The notes under the pieces: generated by a model
What the model was told of the DNA's origin: nothing
Database searches by the model: none
The model's input: only the letters and a program-made list of their open reading frames with translations
DNA from: Drechmeria coniospora
Taxonomy: Eukaryota; Ascomycota; Sordariomycetes; Hypocreales; Ophiocordycipitaceae
Direction of reading: 5' to 3'
Length of the DNA: 64,000 nucleotides
Assembly: GCF_001625195.1 (NCBI RefSeq)
Contig: NC_054389.1
Location: 11,652,520 to 11,716,519, forward strand
In this document: positions 23,267-37,270 of the stretch, in pieces
How positions within the stretch are numbered: position 1 is the stretch's first letter
Layout of the letters: each line of letters begins with the position of its first letter
Position numbers and translations under genes: made by a program

Positions 23267-26200
23267 GGCAAGTGCCCCCAGATTCACACAGGGGAGCAGG
23301 CAGGCGTCTGAAGGCTCGCGTCACGGCGGGGGCGTCGAGGTGAGATTTCCGTGAGGCGTGCGGCGTTGCGTGAAGCTCAAGGTGGTCAAAACATGGATGC
23401 AAAATTAAATTTGTGCTGGTGGGAAAAAATGCTGCACCAGCGGCCACTCGTGGCTCTCGAGACGACGCGGCCCGGGCGCAAGGGGTCGAGAAGCAGGAGG
23501 AATTGCAAGAGGTAGGTGTCGGGCAATCGTCTTTGTACAGCCTCGGCTCGTCTTTTGAAAGACAAATTGGCATTCGGCGTAGGGAAGTGTGTTGATGCAG
23601 GTGTGTTGATGCTGGTGTGGAGGAGGCTGCTTGATAACTTTTACAGCACCTAACTGGACGCATCACCGGTTTCTTGGTGGGGGCGGGGTTGGATGTTCTC
23701 TAGTCCCTGTGGCGAGGATGCCAAGGTCCGGAGAGTACTTTGCGGAGCACCTAAATAAGTACTTTGGTCTTTCGCACACCTACCCTACAGTACAAGAAGT
23801 GCATGTACTTGCGAGTATACTTGTGCATGCTAAATACGCGCATTAGCTGTTTTGGCAGCAATAGGCGACGAGACGGGAGAGTCGAATGCAATTGACCTGG
23901 GCGTCTTGGATGGGCAGCGGAAGCTTCAAGGGAGGAGTTGCAGGCGATTCTTTTTTTCCCCTTGTTGACGAGGCTTGTGGGTGAAGGCGAAAGACTTTGT
24001 TGACAGCGACTGCTGTGGCGATCAAGTCGAGCCCAAGGGCTTCGCAGCGTCTAGGCCAAGTACTGTAAGTAAGTATTACTGAAAGTGCTTCACTCCACTA
24101 CGTGGTATTACCTAGTAAGTAAGCACTCGGTAGCTGCAAGTGCTCCACACCTGCGACATGTCCCTGGTCATCGCTGATCCGTTCCATGCTGTAGCATCCA
24201 AGACTGCCGGCGCACGAAGGGGGAGTTGTGATGTTGAATGGCCATCGAAGCCAAGAATTGCGCCTCTCTGCATCCTTCGCAAGGCAGACAGGCAGGCAGA
24301 CAGCCAGCCCCCTCCACATGGCCTTCTCCACCGGCTCGAATGACGGTCGATTCCGACGTTGCGTCTGCCTGCGAGCACATGGAGCCAAATGCAACAGTAC
24401 AGTGGACGGAACTGCACATGAAGGATTTCGTGATAAAAGTGCAGCAGCTTGGCCGGCGTATCACCTTGGCGAGCGCACCGAGGGGATGGACGTTGGTGGG
24501 GGATCATGGCGAAGGAAGACCAACATGGAATCTGTGTATCATAATGCCGCATGCGTGTCCATCGGTGGGCGCGATGACGTGCGCGTACACACGCATACGC
24601 ATGTACTCACGGGCACCTGGAGGCATACGTGAGCATACATACGTAGGTACCTAGGTGTGTGTGCAAGCAATGGCACAATGCTGTACTCCGCAAGGGCTGC
24701 CAATTATTTCGGTGGACTGAGGGACTACCAGTCCGTTTTGAGGCATATAGTGCCGTGCCAGCCATCTCATGGCCTGCCTGCCATGCGCATGCACTTGCTT
24801 GCTTGACGCGCACATACCCGGACAAGACGGAGCAATTGTTGGCTTCGTACTGCTATAATTTATGGGCGGTACCAATACTGCCGTTCTCACGTATTGCACG
24901 CATCGTACTTACTCTGCACCTAGCAGTTCATTTCCCCACCAGGTCCACCGCCCACGGCGACTGTGGATGACGACACCGCCGTGGTGTGGCAAGCGTACCT
25001 TGACCAACTTGCTTGCACGCACTCTGGGCAAGCACAGTACAGGTACGGTGCAGCGATGCCGCAGTACAAACGGCGGTGAGGTTCATGCCACTGCCGAGTG
25101 GCCGCCGCCATTTTCTCGGAGTGGCTGCCGCTTGAGCGGTTGGCACTTGCCGACAAGGTGGCAAGGATGCGCCGATTGCCGATGGAGCTCACGGCAGCTA
25201 CATGTACGGAGTAGGGTGCGTGCACAACATGTACGGTACGTACCCCTACAGTACGGATATTGATGGAATTACCCCGTGCAAGCACAATGCTTGCCATTGT
25301 TCCATACTCTTCCACCGACATCCAAGCAAGTAAGAAAGTACCAAGTACTCACTCAGTATTCATGGACGATGGCAAAGTACGCCTGTCCAGAATGCCGCGC
25401 CTCTTCCTTTTTTGCCTCACCCGATGATGAATGGCGTTTGCGCGTGCCTGGGTCCATCCGCACCCCCGGCGAGCTTCGCGGCAAGGCACCCGCTTCAGCA
25501 CCGAGTCCACTGACAAGCGCATGGGCCCATTATTCTACTCGCACCACAGTACCAGCCAGTGCAGGCAGCACACACATTTTGGCACCACTGTACTTGGGCT
25601 GAGCAGCATACTACGTTGCAAGTACTGCACCTGCATGCGTACCCGTCGACGTGCTGCAATGAACATGCATGGATCTGAGGCACTGACACATCCGTACTTC
25701 CCACGTACGGCACATGCACCCACTGTACTTGTACGACACATATCCACCTGGCCACATTTCAATACACTCACTACCTATTAGTACCGAGTACTTACGGACA
25801 CACTGCTCGCTGCATGGCCAAACCGCCCGGTACTTGGCTCGTAGGAGGAGGACACGGACCAGGGGACGGTGCGGGTTCTCGGCCATCTGCTCGCGGATTG
25901 GAGGCAGGCGAGGCGTTTGCTGGTGCCTGCACCGTACGTCCATGCTACGTCTCAGGAGCACATCACGGCCCGCAAGGAGATGGCCGAGGGAAGACCCTTT
26001 TCCGTGTACGAGTGCGTGCGCATACGGTGCACTTGTAAAACGAATGCGACAGAGTACAGTACAGGCACACATGCAAGTGTGGGCGTAGCCGTACCTACTA
26101 GGTACTTATACGTGCCCGCCCCGTCGGCATGATTTCGAATACGCCGTACTTGTATTCAACGTACTGTACCCCCTATCTGCAGCGGGCGCGGGTGCTGTAA

Positions 26201-29200
26201 TACAAGCGCCGTAGCAAACCACCCAAATCCCTTGTCATGTGTACATGCACACTCCGCTACGCCCACCATTTGTACACCTATCTGCTCTACACGTAAATGT
26301 GTCTCTGCGTACTAGGGGCGGAGTGCTGCACCCCAGACCTATTGTCTGGATATTGTTCTATTTACATATGCCCCCCGTCGTCTAAACCTACGTGTATACT
26401 GCAGTACCATGTGTGTGCTGGCAATGGCCTTTTCGCGTACAGCACATGTACAAGTGGCACTTGGTACTAAGTAGGTACCTATTCGTGCTTCGAATAACCG
26501 ATGAGAGTGGACTCTCCGTGAACCATCCAGGTGGAAAAGGAAAAGGATCGTACAAGTACAGAGTACAACTAATACTGTGCTTCGCGATCAGGGACAATCA
26601 AGTAATTACTGTACCTAGCACCTACTTGTACGTACCATGCTCCGTGTTGGCTAGGTACTAGGTACCTACTACTAGTACTAGGTACCTAGGTTAGTACTAG
26701 AAAACAGTGCCGGACCCATGCACTGCACTCGTACTTTACTTGGCTACGGACAAGCTCATGTAAGTACTTGTACAGCAAGCACTATGCTTGCATGCGCAGT
26801 CCTGTGGTGCACGGCAAGTACAGTACGGAGACACACTTGTATAGAAGCTGATTTATTCAGCTCCCACCCACAACGTACACGTACCAACAGACAGAGTAAA
26901 GCACACTGGCACGTATGTGCACAATTTACGTACGAGTACCAGTATAAGTATACACGTACATGTATGCACAGTAGTGGCACAGGTACCAAGTGCTCCATAC
27001 GACGACTCATGAATACGAGTACATAAAACACACTTGTACCTACCGCTACAGTGCTCGTCACATGTACGAGTGCAAGTGCATGCAAGTACTTGCATGCAGC
27101 AAACGAGGCTGCAACAGCATACAGAGCAATACCGGCCCATGTAATCCAAGTGCATGAGCGGAGCAGGTACTGTCATGATGTACACGTACCTGCACGGAGT
27201 ACATGTCGCTCGTATGCCAATGGGCTGACGTCATTGATCAATAAATTTCCCGTCTCATTGCAGGCTTGCACGCGGTGCTGCACTTGCGTCGTAGGAGAAC
27301 GATCCACGGAGTACTGTAGTTGTAGTCATAGTACTGTACTTGAGCGTGCAAGTACATGCAAGTACACCTACCGTACTTGCAGTATATGCGTTGGTGCAGA
27401 TCAACGACTATTTACCTAGTACTTACATGTACTGCTGAACGAGGGCTTCAAGCGACGGCAGAAACAGCTACCGTACTTGTACTTTGCTGTACTTGCGTTG
27501 TACGCCGTGCCACGCCAGCAAATAGTAACGAAACCATCAGGTACAGCAGATACGACTAGGTACCTAGCATACATGTATTAATACGAGACACCTGTCTCCT
27601 CTTACTGCACAGGCACATGATGATTCCAGCCAAGTGCATGCCCAGCGCCAGTGCCCTGGCGGTTGGGCGAACATGGCGATCCGCTGCGCCACCAGACGCC
27701 TCCCGGGATGGGACCAGGAGATTTTTGGCATCTCGTTCCCATGCGCGGCAGGTACACGGGGCCATGTACATGTACACTTTTACCCACTCCGATTCTCGCG
27801 CGCCAAATGTATATATACGTACATTTGCCGGCGTAGGCGTACATGAACATGCGCATATAAGTGGATACAACGGGCTCTGTCCAAGGAAATGCACCAACGT
27901 GAGTAGTAGTACTCCGTACTCCGTACAGGTGTACCGTATTTAGTTTCAGGCACGCTGAAGCGGGTGATACTATGACAACTCGTACCAAACATAGATGTGC
28001 TCGCAAGTGCCTGCACGTGTACTTGTGCTTACTTTAGTGCCTATAGCACGCCATGCCCTAGGTATCGAACGGCATTCCGTACTATGTAGTACATGTAAGT
28101 GTACAACTACTCCGTACCCATCCTGCACTGGATGTGCATACAAGTACGTGCCTACTAATACTTGTATTCCTTGTGCATGCACTCCGTACGGAGTAGGTGT
28201 AAAAATAAGTTGGTAGTTGGTACCTAGTAGTTATACATACAACTACTGAGGTGTAGTGTTTGTACTTACTTACGTACGGAGTGGAGTACACGCACGTAAA
28301 AACTCCGTGCTGGCACACAAAAATAGCCTCTACCATCGAGTGAAGCCTTTCCACCTTGTTCTGGGGTACTTTGTAGATCGGACTTGATCATTATTTCACA
28401 TTTGTGCTATTACTACGAATGCGTATAATTAGTACACATACCGACAGTATCTACAGCACTCTCGCACCGCACCGTATTGTGGGTAATGCACACGCTCGCA
28501 CCTGCAAATCATGCAATTGCCCTGTACCCTTTCATGTCAAGGCATCATGCTGTAATCACTGTACGGAGTACATGATGGAGGAAAACGAATGGCCGACACC
28601 CAGCCGCCTGGTCATCCTTAGCTGCACTAGTAATTGGGTCCATGCAGCCAGACTCGAGCCAGCGCGCACTAGGCAGGTAAAAGCAAAGTACTCCCTACAT
28701 GACGGCACCTACTCGCGCAGGCAAATTTTATTTTCATTGCCGTGCCTGGACCTCGAGCGACGAAACAAGCATCTTCAGCCGGCGGCGCTACATGCAAGGC
28801 ACGATGTGGCACGCCACGGGTGCACAAGTACCTGCAAGGCACCTGCTCGTACGAAAGGCCTACCAGTGCCCGTGTTGTCAACCCAAGGGCGAGCACATGA
28901 CGGACCCGGCTGTGCAAGCACAAGACTCGATGCGAGTCCTGATGTACAGTACACAGACGAAGTGCCTTGGCTACTAGGTACTGTACTTACATGTAGGTGT
29001 AGCACATACCTAAGTACTAAGTACTAGGTACTGCAGTGACCCGGGGGCTCAGCTGGTCGGCATTACCAACGTCGTGGTGACAACCAAGCGTGCGGTGCGC
29101 CTCCACTGTGCTGTACTCGTCCGCCTACAGTACCAGTGAGTACTTGCACCTAGGTACCGAGTAAAAGTACATGTACGGAGAACAGTACTGTAGTAGCGTT

Positions 29201-30857
29201 ACAGTACATGGACAGCCAGGCCGCGGCCATGCGTTGGTTGTGGCCACCTGCCTACTCTTGCCTAGGTAGTACTCAAAAGTCTCTGCACACAAAAGTGAAC
29301 ATGTGCACCGGTACGCAGCATCGACTTGTGCCGTGTGCATCTAGGGTTATTTGCTTGGAAAGTCGTCGTGGTGCCTGCTCAACCAAGTGGCCGTTCCTGG
29401 GCCGTCGACCGCCAAAGGTGTCCCTGTGCCTGGCCCGAGTTCTCGTGTGGTACGGTGCTGGCTCCGGCGAGACGGCATACTAGGTACTAGACGCAGGGCA
29501 GGACCGAGTACTTTCAGGACGGCCGTCTCGAATCAAGCTCGCAATACCAGGGAGTGGCCCTGGCTGATGGCGCGGCAGGAGGGAGAGGGTGCGAGAATAG
29601 CCGATGCGCCCTACGACAGGGAAGCCGCTAGCGAGCAAGTCAGGTCCGGCGACGTCATGCCTGGACGCTAGACGGCATCGTGAATGACGCTCGTACTGTA
29701 GTCGCGCGTATCTGTACTTGCTTGGGTCCTCGTCCCGCTTTCCATTGTGCGTGGAGCGCAGCATAAGCGTCCGAGTGTCCTTTGGCGCGAGTACATGTAC
29801 AAGTGTATACAGAGCTTCGGAAAGATGCCTCCAGTTCGTCGCCTTCGTGCAGGGGCCGTCATCTCATGGGCTGATGGCGTTTCGTACCTGCTTGTACCTG
29901 GCTTGGGCGCCGTCGACCGCCGCTTCCCAAAGTCACCCCAAGAGATTATTACCTGACCACCATTGTCCGTCGGACTCGTACTTGTACTTGCAATACACCT
30001 GCGTGCCGGTGCTGTGCTTGCCTCATGTACGCTTACAGTGTAGGACAGTGCACACACAGCATGCATGCAGTGGTACACGCACCTGTAAGTACTTACTCCG
30101 TATTCCAGCGCAGAATGCTCCGTACTTGTACATTACATGCATGTTCTTTTGTACTTGTACGAGTAGCATCGCCTGCTTCTAAAGTTGTTACCTCTGATGG
30201 ATTGTCAATCCACCCCTCCCCCTCCCCCCCCCCCTTCCCTCCCCGCTCCGCTTCAGCCAAGCACCTTGCACTCCTCTCCTCGTCCATCCATGTTTTTCAA
30301 CCGATGGGGCAGGCCAATCGCATAAAATTCCCTGTCGTATTCTATCCTTCCTTCTCCTTCATTGGTGCGTTGTCGAGCCGAATGCCCGCAGCCTGCGCTG
30401 GGCGTCTGCGAGCGCCTTGTTGGTGACGATGAGTGCAAAGACACCGAAATCTCGCTGATTTGGCCCCCGTCTCCGGCACTCGTTGGAGTGCTCCGTATAA
30501 TATGCATGTCCAAGCCAATCCTTCCTCTTCCCTCTTTCCCGCTCCTCTCCCCACCGTCCTGGATCGAATCCAAGTCGAAGACAACACTTGTTGCTTGCTT
30601 TCCACCATCTCTGCACTCCCTCGGCGCCCTTCGGACCGACTGCTTGCCTCCTCCTCCTCGTCCTCCTCCTCGTCCTCCTCTTCATCCTCCTCCCTATCGT
30701 ACCCGTCCTTTCCTCTTCTTCTCTCTTTTCTTTGCTCCTCAGCGTCCCCAGAGCGAGCCCCTTCTCCTCGACACTGGCCAAGTGATCAAGCCGGCTTGCA
30801 CCAAGCCTTGTCGGAATTCGGTGCTGAAACAGTCGACGCGTGTCCCCATCGCCCATC
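23267..30857. other. 7.6-kb gene desert with GTAC-rich sequence words
   Basis: The first ~350 bases are promoter/leader of the TPR gene. From about 23.7 to 30.2 kb no frame on either strand resembles a protein. The DNA is built from short words such as AAGTACTTG, CAAGTAC, GTACATGTAC and TACGGAGTA; one GTACGGAGTAC is at 28561-28571. From 30.2 kb onward the sequence turns CT-rich with a poly-C run (30222-30235) and TCCTCCTCCT tracts (30640-30700), the likely promoter and leader of the amino-acid permease. I see no transposon ORF, rRNA or tRNA. It could be an old repeat graveyard or a rapidly evolving spacer. Confidence 0.6.
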
Positions 30858-32689
30858 ATGGAGACGTCATACGGCGAGAAGCCGGTCACGAAAGCCAGCC
30901 CCGGCTCCATCCACGACGCCCCCGAGCTTGGCGACTCCGGCAGCAGTCACCTGAGCGAGAGCAACCTCGACGGCTTGCAACGCCGCCTCAACAACCGCCA
31001 GATCCAGCTCATCGCCATCGGCGGCTCCATCGGCACCGCCTTGTTCGTGAGCATCGGCAATGGCCTCGCCCTCGGTGGCCCCGGCAGCCTGCTCCTCGCC
31101 TATACCCTCTATCCCTTGGTCCTTGCCTGCGTCAACAACTCCATCGCCGAGATGACCGTGCTCATGCCCGTCTCGGGCGGCTTCATCCGCCTGGCCGGCC
31201 ACTGGGTCGACGACGCCTTCGGCTTCATGGCCGGCTGGAACTTTTTCCTCTACGAGGCCCTGTTGATTCCCTTCGAAATCACCGCCCTCAACTTGGTCCT
31301 CTCCTTCTGGGAGCCCAGGATGAAGGAGCCCGGCCCAACCGCCGGCGTCTGTGCTGCCGTCATCCTCTGCTATGCGTAAGACTCGTGCTCCCGACCCGAG
31401 GCGGCTTGTCCGGTCGAACCGCCGCCCGTTCTACCCCTCGCTCCCCTCTCCTCCTTCGCCGACGACGCCAAGATCGTACGCTAAACGTTGTCCGCCTGTG
31501 CTGTAGTGCTCTCAACATCCTTGCCGTGCGTTCGTATGGTGAAGCCGAGTTCTGGCTCTCGGGAGGAAAGGTCGTCCTCATCTTCATGCTCTTCTTCTTC
31601 ACCTTCGTCACCATGGTCGGCGGCAACCCCCAGCACGACAGCTTTGGTTTCCGTTACTGGACCAATCCCGGCGCCTTTGCCGAGTACCACACCACGGGCT
31701 CGTCCGGACGCTTCGAGGGTTTCCTCGCGAGCCTCTGGAACGCCGCCTTTGCCGTCGTCGGCCCCGAGTACATCTCCATGGTGGCTGCCGAGGCCCAGCG
31801 CCCGCGACTGTACATCAAGACGGCCTTCAAAACCATATACTGGCGGTTCGGCATTTTCTTCTTCGGCAGCGCCCTCGCCGTCGGCGTCCTCGTCTCCTAC
31901 ATGGACCCCAAGCTCCAGGCCGTCGTCAAAGGCGAGGCCGAAACCGGCACGGCCGCCGCCTCACCCTACGTCATCGCCATGCAGAACATGGGCATCAGCG
32001 TCCTGCCGCACATCGTCAACGCCCTCATGTTCACCTCCATCTTCTCCGCCGGCAACACCTACACCTACTGCGCGACCCGCTCGCTCTATGGCCTGGCCCT
32101 CGAAGGCAGAGCCCCTCGTGCCCTGCGGAAATGCTGGAGCAATGGCATCCCCATCTACTGCTTCTGCGTCGTCATGCTGTTCCCCCTGCTGTCCTTCCTG
32201 CAGGTTGCCAACGGCTCCGCCAAAGTCCTCGACTGGCTCATCAGCCTCATCACCGCCGGCGGCATCATCGACTATCTCGTCATGTCCATCACCTTTCTCT
32301 TCTACTACCGCGCATGCCAAGCCCAGGGAGTCGACAGAAAATCACTGCCATACTATGGATGGGGCCAACCGTACTGCGCCATCATTGCTCTCGTCATCCA
32401 GACTCTCGTCGTCATCTTCTACGGCTACGCATCCTTCACGCCCTGGAAAGTCGACAGCTTCTTCCGCCACTACACCATGCAGCTTGTCGCTCCCGTTTTG
32501 TTCTTTGGCTGGAAGTTCTTCAAGGGCACCAAGATGGTCCGTCCCCACGAAGCCGACTTGGTCTGGGAACGGCCCATCATCGACAGTTACGAGGCGGGGC
32601 TTCATGACGAGCCTGTTGGCTTCTGGACGGAGCTGGGCCACCTCGTTGGCGTCCGGCACGAGAAGAAGCAGTCCGAGGGTAGTGCTTGA
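30858..32689 (+). CDS. Amino-acid permease (APC superfamily, fungal YAT type)
   Basis: H+-coupled plasma-membrane amino-acid importer. Exons 30858-31375 and 31507-32689 are joined across a 131-nt intron (GTAAGA donor, CTGTAG acceptor), giving 566 aa. After a ~40-residue cytosolic tail comes the family signature RRLNNRQIQLIAIGGSIGTA, then GGFIRLAGHWVDDAFGF and GWNFFLYEALLIPFEI. The later half includes VVGPEYISMVAAEAQRPR, FSAGNTYTYCATRSLYGLA and about 12 hydrophobic segments in all. The frame extends upstream only through non-ATG codons, so ATG 30858 (METSYGEK) is taken as the start. Substrate range is not decidable from sequence; proline or neutral amino acids are possible. It converges on the EF3 gene. 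Confidence 0.93.
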
Positions 32690-33733
32690 ATAAGCCTGCT
32701 GGCAGCAGCTTGCCAATTGGCAAGTTGACGCTGAGCGTCCCAGGGAACGGCACGAGAACCTTATCCTATCCCCGTTGGCCGCTAGTTCCATTCTTCAAAA
32801 TCCCTTCAGAACGAGAGACAACGCACCCTATGCGCATCGGTTTGATGCGAGCCAAGTCGTCACGGCTTGCAACAGTATAGGTGGGGGGGCGGCCTGATAC
32901 CTAAGGGTCCGGTCATGTTCTAATCTTTCGAGTTGGCGAAACATATTCCGGAGCCTTGGTGCCGGCCGAGCATTGATTTCTCGGGAAGTAGATTACATAT
33001 ACCCGCCACGATTTACGTACGAATTGAATTGAACGATAGTGTTTTTAGTGTTTATTTCACTGTACCTCTATGCCGGCAAGGGTTCGATGGAACTATAATC
33101 TGGATAGATGGATCGTGAAAACTCGTCAAGTATGATGGATTTTTGGTGTACGGGATGAGAGTTGTATGTTTGTTGCATTACTTGGGAGACTCGCTCCATC
33201 GACGCGAGATGTCTTGCGCTCACAGACTCGTGCCAGTCATGATACGTATGAAAGGATGAGAATAATATATATCTGCCGAAAAAGTGTAGCAAGGACCTCG
33301 TCGCAACGACGTCACCTGCCCATCTGGTGCGTTCAAAATTTGGCACAATACGGCATGGTCTGGTCTGGGAGAATAACTCCGACTTGGGCTCAACACAGTA
33401 AAAATTGAACCGAACTGCAAGGTACAGCTGTATCTCTTATTCCGGCCTCATCACAGTCCATCGGCATCCTCTGGCCCAGGCGTCCGGGACTCCGGCATAA
33501 TCAGGGTCCTCCAATCCCGATCGTGCCTTGCCACCGGGTGCCAAAGGCATACAACGTCTAATAGAAGGCCATCTCTATCCGCAGCCCGGTCATGAAGGAT
33601 TCCCAAAATGCATCACCACTTTTATTCTCTACCGACCCGCGCATGACTGAACAAAAGGAAATCAAGGTACCTGGTATTGTCGTAAGAAAGAAAGAAGAAC
33701 GCTCGTCGTAATGCAGCGCCGTGGCATGGCCAC
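32690..33733. other. 3' intergenic region between permease and EF3
   Basis: About 1 kb of mixed-composition sequence lies between two convergent stop codons. No ORF resembles a protein and no clear repeat is seen. It should hold both terminators. Confidence 0.55.
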
Positions 33734-36700
33734 TTATTCGTCCTCGTCGCTGAAGACTTCCTCACCACGCTTGCGGCGAGCCATACGGTCTGTGAATCCA
33801 TGGTCAGCATCGTCTCTGACGCACGTGTCGGGTCAGGCGGGTGGGGGCTTACCCTTCTTCTTCTTGCGGGCCTCGGAAGAGGTCAGCTTGGCCTTCTTCT
33901 TGGTGGTGACAATCTTGTTGCCCATGGCATCAAACTTCTCCTCCTCGTCGTCGTCGCCCTGCTTGAGGCGGGGACCAGAGCCCTGGCCGCTAACCCAGTT
34001 GTGACCCGAGGGAGTCATCTTGCCGTCCATGACGGCCCAGACCTCCTCGGTGAGATCCTTGGTGAACTCGGCAGAGTGGGTGATGATGATGACACCACCC
34101 TCGAACTTCTTCAAGGCCTTGGACAGGGCACCGAGGGAGTCGCGGTCCAGGTAGTTGGTCGGCTCGTCAAGGACGATAAGATGCGGGCGCTGCCACGAGC
34201 AGGCAGCGAGGACGGTCTTGACACGCTGGCCACCAGACAGACCACGCATGCGGGAGTGGGAGACCAACTCGGCATCGAGGCCGAAGTTGGCGCAGTGGGC
34301 CTCGATCTCCTTTCGGACCAGAGGGCGGAACTGACCCGAGGCCAGGGCCTCCTTCATGTCGACGTCGGCAACCATCTTCTGGTGAGAGGCCAGAAGCTCG
34401 TTTCGGGGCAGCCAGACGTTGTCGGCGGTCATCATGGGGACCCAGCGCTCGCCCTTCATGCCGACGTTCTCGCCGAGGGCGAAGGAGCACTCGTACTCGT
34501 AGCTGTTCTTGAACTTTCTGCGGCCGTTGATGCCGATGACGCGGCGCTGAGTGCCCTCGATCTTGAAGATCTTGTCCATGGCCTTCTCGTCGGCCTCGGT
34601 GATGATCTTGTTGGCGCGGTCCATGGTCTCGCGATCCTCGCCGGTCTGGAATCGCCACTGGATGTACTCGGAAGGCGTCTTGTCGAGGTGGTCATCGATG
34701 TGGGCGAAGGCGTGCTGCTTGATGTAGGCGATACGGATGTTCTCGTGCTGGTAGATCTCACCCTCGGTAGGGATGAGCTCACCCGTCAGGACGTTGATCA
34801 GCGTCGACTTGCCGGCACCGTTGGGGCCGATGACGGCAATACGAGAGCCGAGAGAGCACTGGAAGGAGATGTCGGTGATCTGGGGCTTCGAAGTGCCGGC
34901 ATACTGGAAGGACATCTTGGTGGCACGGAGAATGGCCTTGGCCTTGGTCTTGACACCCTCGAGGAAACCGGGCTCGGGGAAGGAGAACTCGATCTCGGAG
35001 GCACCGAGCTCGTAGTACGACTTGGCCGAGGGAACCCGCTTGACGAACTCGGCGAGGTTACCACGGTAACGCTTGAGCTTGAAGCGCTCGTAGTGGACGA
35101 TGTGCTGGCAGACGTTGTCGAGGAAGCCGGAGTCGTGGGAGACGATGATGGACGTGCAGGGCGAGTTGATGAGATAGTCCTCGAGCCACTTGACGTTCTT
35201 CACGTCCAAATGGTTGGTCGGCTCGTCGAGCAGCAGAATGTCGGGGGCCTCGAAGACGGCACGGCACAGGGCCAGCTTCATCTTCCAACCACCAGAGAGG
35301 GCGCTGATCTCGCCGCTCGTCATGCCCTCGGTGAAGCCGAAGTCATGCAGCTGCTTCTCGACGTCGGCCTGGGTGGTGGTGACCTTGGCCTCGGCCAGCT
35401 TCTTCATGGTCCACTCGATGGTCGTCATCTCCGTGTCGGCCGAGTCGAGGTCGTGCTCGACGAAGACGGTCTTGACCTCGCTCTGCTTGGGGAAACCCTC
35501 GACCTGCTCGTTGTTGATGGCACGCATGAGGGTGGACTTGCCGGAACCGTTGGGGCCGCAGAGACCGTAGCGCTGGCCACGCTTCAGACGCAGGTGAGTC
35601 TGGTTGAGCAGAATCTTGGCACCGTAGGCGAGGGAGAAGGTGCAGTTGCAGAGATCCTCGCCCTCCTCCTCGTCAGCCTCGGCCTCGGCCTCCTCGGCGG
35701 CACCGGGGGAAGCGCGCCTGCGGAGGGTGTCGATGACGGCTTCGGCGTTATCGATGCCGGTGATGACGGCGACGTAAGGCTTGAGGCTCTCGGCCCAGAT
35801 CATGGACTCGGACTCCTTCTCGTCGATGAGGTGGCCGGCAATGGCGGCGATGTACTCGGCCACGGGGCCCATCTTCTCGAGGTAGTTGGCGTACTTGGCG
35901 GACATGACCTCCTTGAGCTTGCCGAGGACGATGTTGAGGTCGCCATCGTTGCGAGCCTCGGGGATCTTGCCGTCGACGACGTGGCCGACGCGGGTAAGGG
36001 TGTCGAGAGCCTGCTTGGTCTTCTCACGAGCCTCGGGGTCGGCGAGGTTGTCGTAGTTCTTCTGAAGACCGGGCATCATCTTGGGCAAGAAAGGAGCGAC
36101 AATGTTGGGGTCGTCGACGAGCTTGCACATGTTGTCGACGATGACGGCGGCCTTTCGCTTGATGGCCGTCTCGCGCTCGGCAAGACCACGATCCAGAAGG
36201 GGGACCATGAGGGCCAGGGTGGGCTCCTGGACCTCGGTGACGAAGGTGGTGGCGCCGAGCAAGTGAACCGTCTCGGGCACGTTCTCGGGCTTGGAGATGC
36301 ACTTGATGAGCTCGGGAATGAAGCGCTCGATATCCTTGTTGACGATGAGCTGGCAGAGCTGCTCCATGGTCTTGTAGGCTCGCTCCTTGACCTCCTTCTT
36401 GGTATCCCACATGGCCTCGGAGATGACGGGAATCAAGCCGGCGACGCGGTAGGCGAGCTGGGTGGGGGCAGACTTGATGAGGGCCTCGATGAAGTCGAGA
36501 CCGGCCATCTTCTCGGGCCACTTCTGGGCATTGCGGATGGAGTCCATGATGGCCGGGAGGGCGGCCTTGACGGCATTACCGTTGATGGCGCCGGCGATGG
36601 CCAGCACGGCGGCGTTGGCGGCCGTCTTCACGGCAGGAATCTTGTCGCCAACGGCGGCGAGGATGCCGGGCAGGAGGACGACGAGGTAGGGCTCGACGGA

Positions 36701-37270
36701 GGCAGAGACCTCGGCATGGGAGGCGATGGCGGAAACGGCCACGCAGGCCTTTTCACGTGCGAGGGCATCCTTCTTGTTGGCGAGGTGCTTCTGCAGCCCG
36801 TCAATGGTCCTGATGGGAGAATCGCATTAGCAACTTGCCCGACACGAAGAGGGGCCATTTGGATTGGATGCGGCCGCCGTCGGGGAACAATTGATGATCA
36901 TGTCTGCCTGTGCACCTTGGCAGGACGATTCATTGCAGCAGCAGTGCTTGTGCAGCGGTGGTAGCGGTGCCTGTGCCCGCGTTGGGAAGGCGGGGGGTGT
37001 GCTGTGCGCAACTGGCTCGGAGGGAAAAAAAGTTTTTGCCACACCGACCTTGTCTGTGTGCGGCGAGCAAAAAAGGAAATGTAGGGGGGGGGGGCCACAA
37101 GACGCAAGCAAGACTCACTTGGTGGGAACATCTTGGTCCTCGATGCGACCGTTGATGAAGCTGGCGAGGGCATCGGAGGACTCCCTGATCTCGGCCGCCT
37201 CCTTGGAAACGGTGAGCTTCTGGAAGAGCTCGTCAAGGACCTTGACCGACTGTGCGTTCTCGGAAGGCAT
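33734..37270 (-). CDS. TEF3: Translation elongation factor 3 (eEF3)
   Basis: Fungal ABC-F ATPase that binds the ribosome and promotes E-site tRNA release during each elongation cycle. Three exons: 37119-37270, 33853-36809 and 33734-33789, giving 1054 aa, as expected. Intron 1 is long (309 nt) and intron 2 is 63 nt. The N-terminal ~320 residues are HEAT repeats. ABC1 has Walker [10 protein letters not shown] near residue 467, signature LSGGW near 550 and Walker [12 protein letters not shown] near 578. ABC2 has GPNGAGKST near 710, the chromodomain insertion at about 750-860, LSGGQ near 908 and [12 protein letters not shown] near 930. The tail is basic then acidic ([15 protein letters not shown], ending FSDEDE) and spans the last intron. 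Codon choice is strongly C-ending, as for a highly expressed gene. The large antisense frame is a shadow. Confidence 0.97.
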